Shown here piece after piece: positions 57,083 through 64,000 of a stretch of DNA of 64,000 bases. The notes under the pieces are model-generated. The model saw only the letters and a program-made list of their open reading frames with translations, searched no databases and had not been told where the DNA came from. The DNA is taken from assembly GCF_900156575.1 (NCBI RefSeq), contig NZ_FTNY01000004.1, positions 186,001-250,000 of the forward strand, read 5' to 3'. Position 1 is the first letter of the stretch. The number at the start of each line of letters is the position of its first letter. Made by a program: the position numbers and the translations under genes. Source of the stretch: Chryseobacterium shigense. Its GTDB lineage: Bacteria; Bacteroidota; Bacteroidia; Flavobacteriales; Weeksellaceae.

Positions 57083-58063
57083 TTATTTTACGTACATCGC
57101 TTTTTTGATTTCCTCTTTCACTTTTTCAAGTTTAGGGAACCATTCTGCAAATAATGCAGCTGAATATGGGGCAGGTGCATCAGGAGTTGTAATTCTCTTG
57201 ATCGGCGCATCTAAATAATCAAATGCTTTTTGCTGTACCATATAAGTAATTTCAGAAGATACTGAACCGAATGGCCATGCTTCTTCCAGAATTACCAATC
57301 TATTTGTCTTTTTAACAGAAGCTAAAACGGTATCAAAATCCAGAGGACGAACCGTTCTCAGGTCAATCACTTCTACAGAGATTCCTTCTTTAGCCATATC
57401 TTCAGCAGCCTGGATAGCCAGTTTCATAATCTTACCGAAAGAAACCAAAGTAACGTCTGTTCCTTCTCTCTTGATATCTGCTTTTCCTATTGGTAAATAG
57501 TATTCTTCTTCAGGAATTTCCATTTTATCTCCATACATCTGCTCAGATTCCATGAAAATAACCGGGTCATTATCCTGAATAGCTGTTTTCAGTAACCCTT
57601 TTGCATCGTAAGGATTTGAAGGAACGACTACTTTAAGACCGGGAACGTTGGCAAACCAGTTTTCAAAAGCCTGAGAGTGGGTAGCTCCCAATTGTCCTGC
57701 CGAAGCAGTAGGACCTCTGAAAACGATCGGACAGTTCCACTGGCCTCCACTCATCTGACGGATCTTCGCTGCATTATTAATAATCTGATCAATACCTACC
57801 AATGAGAAATTGAACGTCATATACTCTACAATTGGTCTGTTACCATTCATCGCAGCCCCTACAGCAATCCCTGTAAAACCAAGCTCAGCAATAGGTGTAT
57901 CGATTATTCTTTTAGGACCAAATTCATCCAACATTCCTTTTGAAGCTTTATACGCACCATTGTATTCTGCAACTTCCTCCCCCATTAAAAAGATGGATTC
58001 GTCTTTACGCATTTCCTCGCTCATTGCTTGCGCAATTACCTCACGAAAAGTATATTCTGCCAT
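57083..58063 (-). CDS. pdhB: pyruvate dehydrogenase E1 component subunit beta
   Basis: A 326-residue thiamine-diphosphate enzyme beta chain: MAEYTFREVIAQAMSEEMRKD, then GEEVAEYNGAYKASKGML and DTPIAELGFTGIAVGAAMNGNRPIVEYMTF, with the C-terminal RLVILEEAWPFGSVSSEI. It partners with the alpha subunit, which is not adjacent here. Oxo-acid specificity (pyruvate or branched-chain) is inferred from family resemblance to pyruvate type. It has its own TAnnTTTG box. Confidence 0.93.
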   Translation of the reverse strand: MAEYTFREVIAQAMSEEMRKDESIFLMGEEVAEYNGAYKASKGMLDEFGPKRIIDTPIAELGFTGIAVGAAMNGNRPIVEYMTFNFSLVGIDQIINNAAKIRQMSGGQWNCPIVFRGPTASAGQLGATHSQAFENWFANVPGLKVVVPSNPYDAKGLLKTAIQDNDPVIFMESEQMYGDKMEIPEEEYYLPIGKADIKREGTDVTLVSFGKIMKLAIQAAEDMAKEGISVEVIDLRTVRPLDFDTVLASVKKTNRLVILEEAWPFGSVSSEITYMVQQKAFDYLDAPIKRITTPDAPAPYSAALFAEWFPKLEKVKEEIKKAMYVK

Positions 58064-58086
58064 ATTTATTTGAAAAATTTAGACTA

Positions 58087-58094
58087 CAAAAATA
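58087..58094 (-). promoter_or_regulatory. pdhB -7 box
   Basis: Minus-strand TATTTTTG fits TAnnTTTG; leader of about 17-20 nt. Confidence 0.45.
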
Positions 58095-58118
58095 GTGTTT
58101 TTTTATTACTAACATAAC

Positions 58119-58148
58119 AAAAAAGGCATCTCATTGAATGAGATACCT
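58119..58148 (-). terminator. terminator after the 56-codon remnant
   Basis: On the minus strand AGGTATCTCATT and AATGAGATGCCT pair (one wobble), followed by TTTTTT. It lies just past the stop of the fragment at 58164. Confidence 0.75.
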
Positions 58149-58163
58149 GAAATATCAATTGAA

Positions 58164-58334
58164 TTAAAAAGGTTTTTCTTCCGTCTGGCTTAGTTCTTTG
58201 TCGTTTTTTCTGAGATCAGAGAGAATTTTGCCATAAGTTGTTTTATAAATTAAAATATAAAATGCTAGACCCCATAATTTCTGAATTCGGAACCAATCCT
58301 CTTTTGTATCTACTATAAAATTTTTGTATAGTAA
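58164..58334 (-). pseudogene. 56-codon protein-like reading frame without start codon
   Basis: The frame ends in TAA at 58164-58166 and contains EDWFRIQKLWGLAFYILIY, then TTYGKILSDLRKNDKELSQTEEKPF; the mix of a hydrophobic helix and charged tail, plus a terminator directly after it, suggests a real gene or its remnant. No ATG, GTG or TTG occurs in the frame before the upstream TAA at the boundary, so it is probably a truncated or frameshifted 3' end. The family is not recognised. It fills most of the gap between pdhB and the DUF2147 gene. Confidence 0.4.
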
Positions 58335-58383
58335 TTAAAATATCTTGTAAGCGGGAAATTTTTAATTTCGTTATATATTAAAA

Positions 58384-58409
58384 CGGCATTTCATCACTGA
58401 AATGCCGTC
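58384..58409 (-). terminator. DUF2147 gene terminator
   Basis: ACGGCATTTCA and TGAAATGCCGT are exact 11-bp arms around TCAC; the minus-strand side continues TTTTAA. Confidence 0.8.
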
Positions 58410-58430
58410 TTATAATTGTATTGAACCTGA

Positions 58431-58850
58431 TTAGTTTACTTTGTCCCAGGTTTGAGTTCTTCCGAATACAGAAACTCCCATATATCCTCTTACATTCAGT
58501 TTGTCGCCACTTTTGGTGATGGTACATTTGTAAGTTTTACCTGATTTAGGATCTGTGATGGTCCCTCCTGTGAATTCATCTCCATCTTTTTTCAGACCTC
58601 TGATAATCTCCATTCCTAAGATGGGTTTACCTTTTCTGTCGTCTTTACAAGATGAACAGTTTGGATCTGCAGGCTTTATAAGCAACTGAGAAACTTTACC
58701 GTAATACTTTCCGTCAGACTTCTTATAGATCTCCACAATAGACTTGGCTTGTTTTGTTTCATCATCTATTGTCTTCCACTTGCCTTCAATCTGTGCAAAC
58801 GATAATACGCCAAACAGAGACAGCACGAATGTTAATAATAATTTTTTCAT
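58431..58850 (-). CDS. DUF2147 family exported protein
   Basis: A 139-residue protein with a signal peptide (MKKLLLTFVLSLFGVLSFAQ). The DUF2147 pattern is clear: EGKWKTIDDETKQAKSIVEIYKKSDGKYYGKV, PNCSSCKDDRKGKPILGMEII and GKTYKCTITKSGDKLNVRGYMGVSVFGRTQTWDKV. It is a small beta-barrel-like periplasmic protein; function unknown. It has its own terminator. Confidence 0.85.
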   Translation of the reverse strand: MKKLLLTFVLSLFGVLSFAQIEGKWKTIDDETKQAKSIVEIYKKSDGKYYGKVSQLLIKPADPNCSSCKDDRKGKPILGMEIIRGLKKDGDEFTGGTITDPKSGKTYKCTITKSGDKLNVRGYMGVSVFGRTQTWDKVN

Positions 58851-58997
58851 ATTTTTTATAGTTTTAATTCCGATATACGTTTTTTGTTATCTATCTATTG
58901 CTAAAAGTATAAATTAAATTTTAAACAGACAAAAACTTTTACTATACAGAGCATATCATGGGCCAAAAAGGGTAAATGGGTTGAGGAGGCAAGAAGT

Positions 58998-59049
58998 TAG
59001 ATTTCAGATATCAGACACTAGACATCAGACGCCAGATATCAGATATTGG
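58998..59049. repeat. degenerate ATCAGAC-type tandem repeat
   Basis: Units such as GATATCAGACAC, GACATCAGACGCC and GATATCAGATATT recur without a fixed period. A similar motif is at 61879-61917. The remainder of the 299-bp gap (58851-59149) has no ORF or other signal I can support. Confidence 0.5.
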
Positions 59050-59149
59050 ACTCTTCGATTTCAGGAAATCATAAAGTTTCGGGATGTGGGGTTTGAACCA
59101 GCAAATATAAAGTCAGCAACAAAACCCAAAAGCCCTACTACTCTCCAAC

Positions 59150-61078
59150 TTATTTAAGTTTTCTGTTGATCACTCGATCCATATAATCCTGAAACCAAGC
59201 TTTAGCAGTCTGCATTTCTTTTTCTATTTCAGGAGTTTTCAGTTTACCTATCATATTATGTTCAAAACCAAGGTCATTTTTTTCATAGATTCCCGTAATT
59301 TCTTTCCCGTCGAAACGGTACATATGGTTTCCTATGATAAATTGCTCTGAACTTCCATCTGAATTAACGATAATAGATGGATATTTTTTATCACTTACCA
59401 CACTTCTACCCCAGCTTCTTATCGGCTTGTTGTACCCGATAAGGTCTGCCAATGTAGGATAGATGTCGATCTGCTGGGCAGTTTCAGGATTTACTCCTTT
59501 CAGATTGTATTCTGGATTTGGAGAATAAAGGATCAGCGGAACAGCAAAACGGTTCATCGCTTTTTCATATTCACCATAAGCCACCTGGTTGGTGTGGTCT
59601 CCTGTGAAAACAAAGATGGTATTATTGAACCATGGCTGTTTTTTAGCGGTTTCAAAATATTTTTTAATGGCATAATCCGTGTACTGTATCGGCTCATGCA
59701 TTTCTATGGTTCCTTTTTTGAATTTACCCTTGTATTTTTCAGGAATTTTAAACGGATGGTGTGATGATGCCGTAAATACCGTTGCCATAAAAGGCTGCTT
59801 CTTTCCTACATTCTTTGCAAAATATTGAAGGAACGGTTCATCCCATATAGCCCACATTCCGTCAAAATCTTCATCATGATTGTATTCATTTTTTCCGAAA
59901 TAATGTTTAAAGCCTAATATATTTCCAAATCCAAGAAAGCCCATCGAGCCGTTTGGCGCACCATGATAAAAGGAGGTGTCATAGCCGAGATCGTTACAAA
60001 CTGAAACAATAGACTGAATTTTCTGATTGGAATATGGTGAGCTGGTAAACGCGTCGGTAAGACTCGGAATGCCTGCCAATACACTGCTCATCCCATGAAT
60101 GGACTGTCTTCCATTGGCAAAAGTATTAGGAAAAATCAAACTCTGGCCGGCAAGGCTGTCTATAAAAGGTGTATAGGAAACATAGCCTTTTATATTTTTA
60201 TCCTGATTAAAAGCGCCTGAGTATTCTCTTCCGAAGGATTCAACAATAAAAATAACAATATTGGGACGGTTCTCTACTTTCCTGTCATATATTTTATAAG
60301 GCTGAACATGATCAGTAATATATTTTTCATCTACAAAATGAACTTCCTTAAAGTTATTGGTTCCCAATGTTCTGAAAAACGAAAATGTACTGTTTAAAAC
60401 CACGTTTCCCTGTAGTGGATTGACTACAAAACGATTGGCATCTACTAAATTAATAGGTCTTGTGCTGTGCTTGAAGTCGCCCCGTATTCCGCCAATAACC
60501 AAAACAATAGTGCCGCAGAGAACAATGACAGACCAGATAAAGTAGGGAATAAGCTTTAAAGGTTTCTGTTCTGTAAGCTTCACTCTCTTATACAGAAAGA
60601 CCCAAAGTGCCATTAAAACCACAAACCAGATCAGAACAAAGGGATGCTGCCCTAAAGAAACCGTGAAGACTTTAAAAACATTGGATTCATGTTTTGCAAC
60701 GTCCAAAGCTGTAGATGTGAGTCTTGCCTGCGAAAATTTATAGTAGATAAAGTCTCCGAAATTCATGGCATAGGCAATTCCATTGGTGACAAAATACAGC
60801 CAGAAAAGAACCTTCTGATACCCTTTCTTTGTATTGATCACAATCGGAACCAGACTTAACAGAATAAATAAGGCGTTGACATATAAAATCGCCGTTGTAT
60901 CAAAGGCTGTTCCATGAAACGCCAGGTTGAAATAATCTGAAACGGAATCTACTTTGATGAGTTCTTTATTGAAATACCAGAACAAAAGCCGGGCAATCTG
61001 ATAAAAAACGTATGCTAAGAAAATCCGGTATAAAAGGACCAGAACTTCTTGTTTTCTAAATTCTTTAAAAAATTTCAT
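59150..61078 (-). CDS. LTA synthase family membrane sulfatase-fold protein
   Basis: A 642-residue membrane protein: five transmembrane helices in the first 200 residues, followed by an extracytoplasmic alkaline-phosphatase/sulfatase fold. The metal-binding parts are VIFIVESFGREY, the nucleophile region NGRQSIHGMSSVLAGIPSL, and FVFTGDHTNQVAYGEYEKA. Family members include lipoteichoic acid synthase and phosphoethanolamine/glycerol-phosphate transferases; in a Gram-negative it probably modifies glycolipids or glycans. The mRNA is predicted to be leaderless (box 4 bases before ATG). Confidence 0.9.
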   Translation of the reverse strand: MKFFKEFRKQEVLVLLYRIFLAYVFYQIARLLFWYFNKELIKVDSVSDYFNLAFHGTAFDTTAILYVNALFILLSLVPIVINTKKGYQKVLFWLYFVTNGIAYAMNFGDFIYYKFSQARLTSTALDVAKHESNVFKVFTVSLGQHPFVLIWFVVLMALWVFLYKRVKLTEQKPLKLIPYFIWSVIVLCGTIVLVIGGIRGDFKHSTRPINLVDANRFVVNPLQGNVVLNSTFSFFRTLGTNNFKEVHFVDEKYITDHVQPYKIYDRKVENRPNIVIFIVESFGREYSGAFNQDKNIKGYVSYTPFIDSLAGQSLIFPNTFANGRQSIHGMSSVLAGIPSLTDAFTSSPYSNQKIQSIVSVCNDLGYDTSFYHGAPNGSMGFLGFGNILGFKHYFGKNEYNHDEDFDGMWAIWDEPFLQYFAKNVGKKQPFMATVFTASSHHPFKIPEKYKGKFKKGTIEMHEPIQYTDYAIKKYFETAKKQPWFNNTIFVFTGDHTNQVAYGEYEKAMNRFAVPLILYSPNPEYNLKGVNPETAQQIDIYPTLADLIGYNKPIRSWGRSVVSDKKYPSIIVNSDGSSEQFIIGNHMYRFDGKEITGIYEKNDLGFEHNMIGKLKTPEIEKEMQTAKAWFQDYMDRVINRKLK

Positions 61079-61082
61079 TCGG

Positions 61083-61090
61083 CAAATTTA
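61083..61090 (-). promoter_or_regulatory. -7 box abutting the LTA-synthase-like ATG
   Basis: Minus-strand TAAATTTG, four bases, then ATG at 61078. Confidence 0.5.
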
Positions 61091-61154
61091 CATCAAAAAC
61101 CGATTAATGTATTTTTTCCTTCATAATATTTCAGGATAAAATTTGGAAAAACTG

Positions 61155-61162
61155 TACTTTTG
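61155..61162 (+). promoter_or_regulatory. -7 box abutting pssA ATG
   Basis: TACTTTTG, five bases, then ATG at 61168. Another candidate leaderless start. Confidence 0.5.
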
Positions 61163-61167
61163 TTGAC

Positions 61168-61881
61168 ATGAATTTCATAAAAAATAATCTTGCCAATTTA
61201 TTGACCCTTGCCAATTTATTTGCAGGCTGTGTAGGTGCGATCCATCTTATTTTAGGAGATTACCAGACGACAGCCATCTGTATCATTCTTTCTTCCATTT
61301 TCGATTTTTTTGATGGGTTTGTAGCCCGTGCGGTAAAATCAAACTCCAATCTGGGACTTCAGCTGGATTCTCTGGCGGATATGGTCAGTTTCGGCGTGAT
61401 TCCCGGTCTTACGATGTATATGGCTCTGGAGCCGTTTGGAAATGAAATCTTAGGACTCCATCTTCCTTTCGACATCCGTTATATTGGCCTTCTGGTAACG
61501 GTCTTTTCCTGCCTTAGACTGGCTATCTTTAATCTTGATGAGGAGCAGCGTTATTATTTTAAAGGACTGAATACACCTACCAATACGGTACTGCTTTTTG
61601 GATTGTATTATGCGTTCAAAGAAACAGGGAGTTTTGGATTTTTATTTGAAAATTCATTATTTTTAATTGTATTGACGGTTGTTACTTCATGGCTTTTGAT
61701 CAGCCCGATCAAAATGATGGCAATGAAATTCAAATCAAAAAAACTTCAGGACAATTATCCAAAGGTTATTTTATTAGGCGGCGGAATTGCCATTCTGATG
61801 ATATTTCAGATCGTAGGTATTCCGATGCTGGTTATTTATTATATATTCGTATCGCTGGTTTTTCAAAGGCAGCTGAAATAG
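61168..61881 (+). CDS. pssA: CDP-diacylglycerol--serine O-phosphatidyltransferase
   Basis: A 237-residue membrane enzyme that makes phosphatidylserine, the precursor of phosphatidylethanolamine. The CDP-AP motif is canonical: D46-x-x-D49-G50-x-x-A53-R54, G63, D67 and D71 with surrounding helices, and the further region GLNTPTNTVLLFGLYYA is typical of bacterial PssA. Its promoter box ends five bases before the ATG, so the mRNA may be leaderless. Confidence 0.92.
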   Translation: MNFIKNNLANLLTLANLFAGCVGAIHLILGDYQTTAICIILSSIFDFFDGFVARAVKSNSNLGLQLDSLADMVSFGVIPGLTMYMALEPFGNEILGLHLPFDIRYIGLLVTVFSCLRLAIFNLDEEQRYYFKGLNTPTNTVLLFGLYYAFKETGSFGFLFENSLFLIVLTVVTSWLLISPIKMMAMKFKSKKLQDNYPKVILLGGGIAILMIFQIVGIPMLVIYYIFVSLVFQRQLK

Positions 61882-61917
61882 ATATTAGATGTCGGATATT
61901 AGACATCAGATTTTAGA
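61879..61917. repeat. degenerate GATATTAGA-type repeat
   Basis: TAGATATTAGATGTCGGATATTAGACATCAGATTTTAG is similar to 58998-59049 and starts at the pssA stop codon. Probably the same low-complexity intergenic family. Confidence 0.45.
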
Positions 61918-61981
61918 AGTACCAGATTATTCATTATAGAATCAGTACATTTTCAAATTAACTCATTTTCAAATTATAGAC

Positions 61982-62746
61982 ATGAATTTAAAACTCCATA
62001 AACCTCTTTGTATTTTTGACCTTGAAACAACAGGAACCAATATTGGAAAAGATAAGATTGTAGAGATCTGTATTTTAAAAGTAAACCCTGACGCGTCGAG
62101 AGAAAGCAAAACCTGGCGTGTCAATCCTGAAATGCCGATCCCTAATGAAACCAGTGAAATTCACGGAATTTATGATGAGGACGTAAAAGATGCTCCTACC
62201 TTCAGAGATATCGCTCCAAAAGTGATGGAAATGCTTGCAGGAAGTGATCTGGGAGGATTTAATTCCAACAGGTTTGATGTTCCGCTTCTGGCAGAGGAAC
62301 TTCTGAGAGTAGAAATAGATTTTGATCTTAGTAAATTCAGATTGGTAGATGCACAGACCATTTTCCATAAGAAGGAGCCTAGAAATCTTGGAGCAGCCTA
62401 TCAGTTCTACTGTGGTAAAGTTCTCGAAAATGCTCACTCTGCAGAAGCGGATGTGATGGCTACTTTTGAGGTACTGGATGCGCAGGTTGGAAAATATGAC
62501 GATATTCCGAATGAAATTGCGCCTTTAAGTGAATTCACTTTCCATAATAAGAATGCTGACCTGGCAGGATTTATCGGATATAATGATAAAACCGAGGCTG
62601 TTTTCAATTTTGGAAAATATAAAGGGCAGGTGGTGAAAGCGGTTTTTCAAAAGGATCTGGGCTATTACGGATGGCTTCAGAATGCTGATTTCCCATTGTA
62701 TACGAAGAAAGTCTTCACAAAAATTCAATTGTCAAGTAAATTTTAA
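61982..62746 (+). CDS. 3'-5' exonuclease with exoX-like C-terminal domain
   Basis: A 254-residue protein. A DEDDh exonuclease domain occupies about 1-170: FDLETTGTNIGKDKIVEI (Exo I), GGFNSNRFDVPLL (Exo II) and ENAHSAEADVMATFEVL (Exo III, H-x4-D). A C-terminal 60-residue domain (FNFGKYKGQVVKAVFQKDLGYYGWLQNADFP) matches the exodeoxyribonuclease-X-like tail. It is likely a DNA proofreading or repair nuclease. It precedes a DUF2007 protein by 3 nt. Confidence 0.9.
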   Translation: MNLKLHKPLCIFDLETTGTNIGKDKIVEICILKVNPDASRESKTWRVNPEMPIPNETSEIHGIYDEDVKDAPTFRDIAPKVMEMLAGSDLGGFNSNRFDVPLLAEELLRVEIDFDLSKFRLVDAQTIFHKKEPRNLGAAYQFYCGKVLENAHSAEADVMATFEVLDAQVGKYDDIPNEIAPLSEFTFHNKNADLAGFIGYNDKTEAVFNFGKYKGQVVKAVFQKDLGYYGWLQNADFPLYTKKVFTKIQLSSKF

Positions 62747-62749
62747 AAC

Positions 62750-63151
62750 ATGTCAAATCTCGTTCGTTTCAAATTCTACGAAACCGCTCTTGAAGCTAAC
62801 AGGGACAAACAGATCCTTGCCGAAAATGGAGTCAATGGCTTTATAGCCAATGAACAGCTGATTCAGTCTGACTGGCTGTTGTCACAAGCTGTAGGCGGCA
62901 TTCAGTTGCAGGTTTTTGAGGATGATCTGGAAAAGGCAAAACAAATACTGCAGGATTATAATGATAATGAAGCGTATTCCCTGGAAGTGGAACATACCAT
63001 AAAAGATCCGGCATTTGACTTTGTATGTCCCAAATGCGGGTCAAACCATATTTACAGGGATGACCGGGCAACGAGTTTCTTTGGGATCTCGATTTTGTCA
63101 AGTCAGAAGTTTGTATGTTATTACTGTGGTAATGAATTTACACACCCATAG
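62750..63151 (+). CDS. DUF2007 protein with zinc ribbon
   Basis: A 133-residue protein: an N-terminal DUF2007 signal-transducing-type domain (YETALEANRDKQILAENGVNGFIANEQLIQ, VGGIQLQVFEDDLEKAKQIL) and a C-terminal zinc ribbon with two Cys pairs (CPKCGSNHIY, CYYCGNEF). Members are proposed to sense or bind small ligands. It is in an operon with the exonuclease gene (3 nt gap). Confidence 0.85.
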   Translation: MSNLVRFKFYETALEANRDKQILAENGVNGFIANEQLIQSDWLLSQAVGGIQLQVFEDDLEKAKQILQDYNDNEAYSLEVEHTIKDPAFDFVCPKCGSNHIYRDDRATSFFGISILSSQKFVCYYCGNEFTHP

Positions 63152-63184
63152 AATTAAAGTTTAAAAATATTAATAAATTCCTTC

Positions 63185-63231
63185 GCCGTCACTGAAAAGC
63201 TTGTGCATTACCCCTTGTTTTCCATGACGGC
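63185..63231. other. GCCGTCA/TGACGGC inverted repeat with 33-base loop
   Basis: Exact 7-bp arms 20-70 bases upstream of the FAH ATG. The loop is pyrimidine-rich (CTTGTGCATTACCCCTTG). No known riboswitch is recognised; it could be a leader structure. Confidence 0.3.
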
Positions 63232-63252
63232 CCCCTAAAATAAATAAGAGCT

Positions 63253-63858
63253 ATGAAAATCATTTGTATAGGAAGAAACTACAGCGAACATGCGAAAGAA
63301 TTAGGAAATGAGATTCCTGAAAAACCGGTTATTTTCATGAAGCCCGACACTGCGGTTTTAAAGGGAAATGATTTTTATATTCCTGAATTTTCGAATGACG
63401 TTCACTATGAACTGGAAGTGGTTGTAAAGATTTCAAAGGGAGGAAAATACATCCGGAAAGAGGTGGCTCACAAGCATTATGAGGAGATCAGTTTAGGAAT
63501 AGATTTTACCGCGAGAGATCTTCAGAGCGAGCTTAAGGCGAAAGGCCTTCCTTGGGAACTGGCTAAAGGTTTTGACGGCTCGGCAGTGGTGGGAAACTTC
63601 TTTAAAAAGGAAGACTATGACCTTGGTGGCCTGGAGTTTTCATTGCTTAAAAATAAAGAAGAGGTTCAGGATGGCAATACCAAAGATATGATTTTCAGTT
63701 TCGATGATATTATTGCTTTTGCCTCTCAGTATTTTACCTTGAGAGTGGGTGACCTTATTTTTACAGGTACTCCAAAAGGGGTAGGAAAAGTGGAGGAAAA
63801 TGATGTGCTGGAAGCTTATCTGAAAGATGATAAAATCCTTGATATTCGAATATTATAA
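63253..63858 (+). CDS. fumarylacetoacetate hydrolase family protein
   Basis: A 201-residue enzyme of the FAH/HpcE superfamily. It starts MKIICIGRNYSEHAKELGNE and has the metal site and core HYELEVVVKISKGGKYI, DFTARDLQSELKAKGLPWELAKGFDGSAVVG and the C-terminal GDLIFTGTPKGVGKVEENDVLEAYL. It likely acts as a small-acid hydrolase, decarboxylase or isomerase (for example acylpyruvate or oxaloacetate type). The upstream region has an inverted repeat. Confidence 0.92.
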   Translation: MKIICIGRNYSEHAKELGNEIPEKPVIFMKPDTAVLKGNDFYIPEFSNDVHYELEVVVKISKGGKYIRKEVAHKHYEEISLGIDFTARDLQSELKAKGLPWELAKGFDGSAVVGNFFKKEDYDLGGLEFSLLKNKEEVQDGNTKDMIFSFDDIIAFASQYFTLRVGDLIFTGTPKGVGKVEENDVLEAYLKDDKILDIRIL

Positions 63859-63918
63859 GTATTTAACATAAAATTTTGGCATTTTTTTCTTATCTTTAAA
63901 ATAACAAAATTAAAGGTC

Positions 63919-64000
63919 ATGATAAATATTGTACTACCCGTAGATTTTGGGGACAAAACGGAACAGCTTGTAGAAGGAGCTGTAAAATTCGCAAAACAGT
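63919..64000 (+). CDS. universal stress protein, partial at window end
   Basis: Begins MINIVLPVDFGDKTEQLVEG and continues to AVKFAKQ at the window edge. The start is typical of the UspA fold. Only 27 residues are present. Confidence 0.6.
   Translation, partial: MINIVLPVDFGDKTEQLVEGAVKFAKQ

Overview
The window is a chromosomal segment of a low-GC flavobacterium, most likely Chryseobacterium or a close relative in Weeksellaceae. Supporting signs are many upstream boxes of the Bacteroidota form TAnnTTTG, the near absence of Shine-Dalgarno sequences, a ribosomal protein S16 with a long Ala/Glu-rich tail, an outer-membrane beta-barrel receptor with a carboxypeptidase-regulatory-like N-terminus, and families such as OstA-like, DUF4919, DUF2147 and START-like proteins. 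I see no tRNA, rRNA, CRISPR array, transposase or prophage. Gene content is mostly ordinary housekeeping mixed with small regulator/enzyme modules.

Layout. 0.2-3.2 kb (minus): asnS, a CDP-alcohol phosphatidyltransferase and a secreted repeat protein. 3.3-6.7 kb (plus): two regulators and a serine hydrolase, followed by a broken gene remnant. 7.2-11.0 kb (minus): rimM, rpsP, nitroreductase, a DoxX-like protein, a Gre-like factor and an SRPBCC protein. 11-24 kb (mostly plus): M3 peptidase, CPBP protease, two HxlR-regulated divergent modules, a phosphotransferase, a lactonase, a methyltransferase with a 28-codon coupled upstream ORF, and a second serine hydrolase. 24-29 kb: a TetR/MFS efflux module, an SDR and a Crp-like regulator. 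29-35.7 kb: an outer-membrane receptor, lipoproteins, a TetR next to a small membrane-protein operon, an AraC/quinone-reductase module and small ORFs. 35.8-37.3 kb: tyrS behind a Tyr-Tyr leader peptide and intrinsic terminator. 38.8-39.5 kb: perfect 242-bp tandem repeats. 39.5-45.3 kb: a six-gene minus-strand stress operon (two TerD-like proteins, two TerY-like vWA proteins, PP2C phosphatase, protein kinase). 45.6-52.6 kb: panD with a flippase-like gene, HU, pdxH/yqgE, amidase and aminotransferases. 52.7-61 kb (minus): fur with ostA-like, kup, pdhB and an LTA-synthase-like protein. 61-64 kb (plus): pssA, an exonuclease, a DUF2007 protein, an FAH-family protein and the start of a universal stress protein.

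Most notable are: (1) a complete-looking ribosome-mediated attenuator for tyrS, with a 32-codon leader peptide carrying adjacent Tyr codons, competing hairpins and a strong terminator; (2) the TerY-phosphatase-kinase triad with TerD paralogs, in which the phosphatase carries an N-terminal Ig/cadherin-like segment; (3) a recurring arrangement in which the TAnnTTTG box ends only 3-5 nt before the ATG, predicting leaderless mRNAs; and (4) a 12-bp-arm palindrome between a TetR gene and a divergent 44-codon/123-codon membrane-protein operon. All functions are read from sequence only; nothing was searched or computed beyond manual reading.
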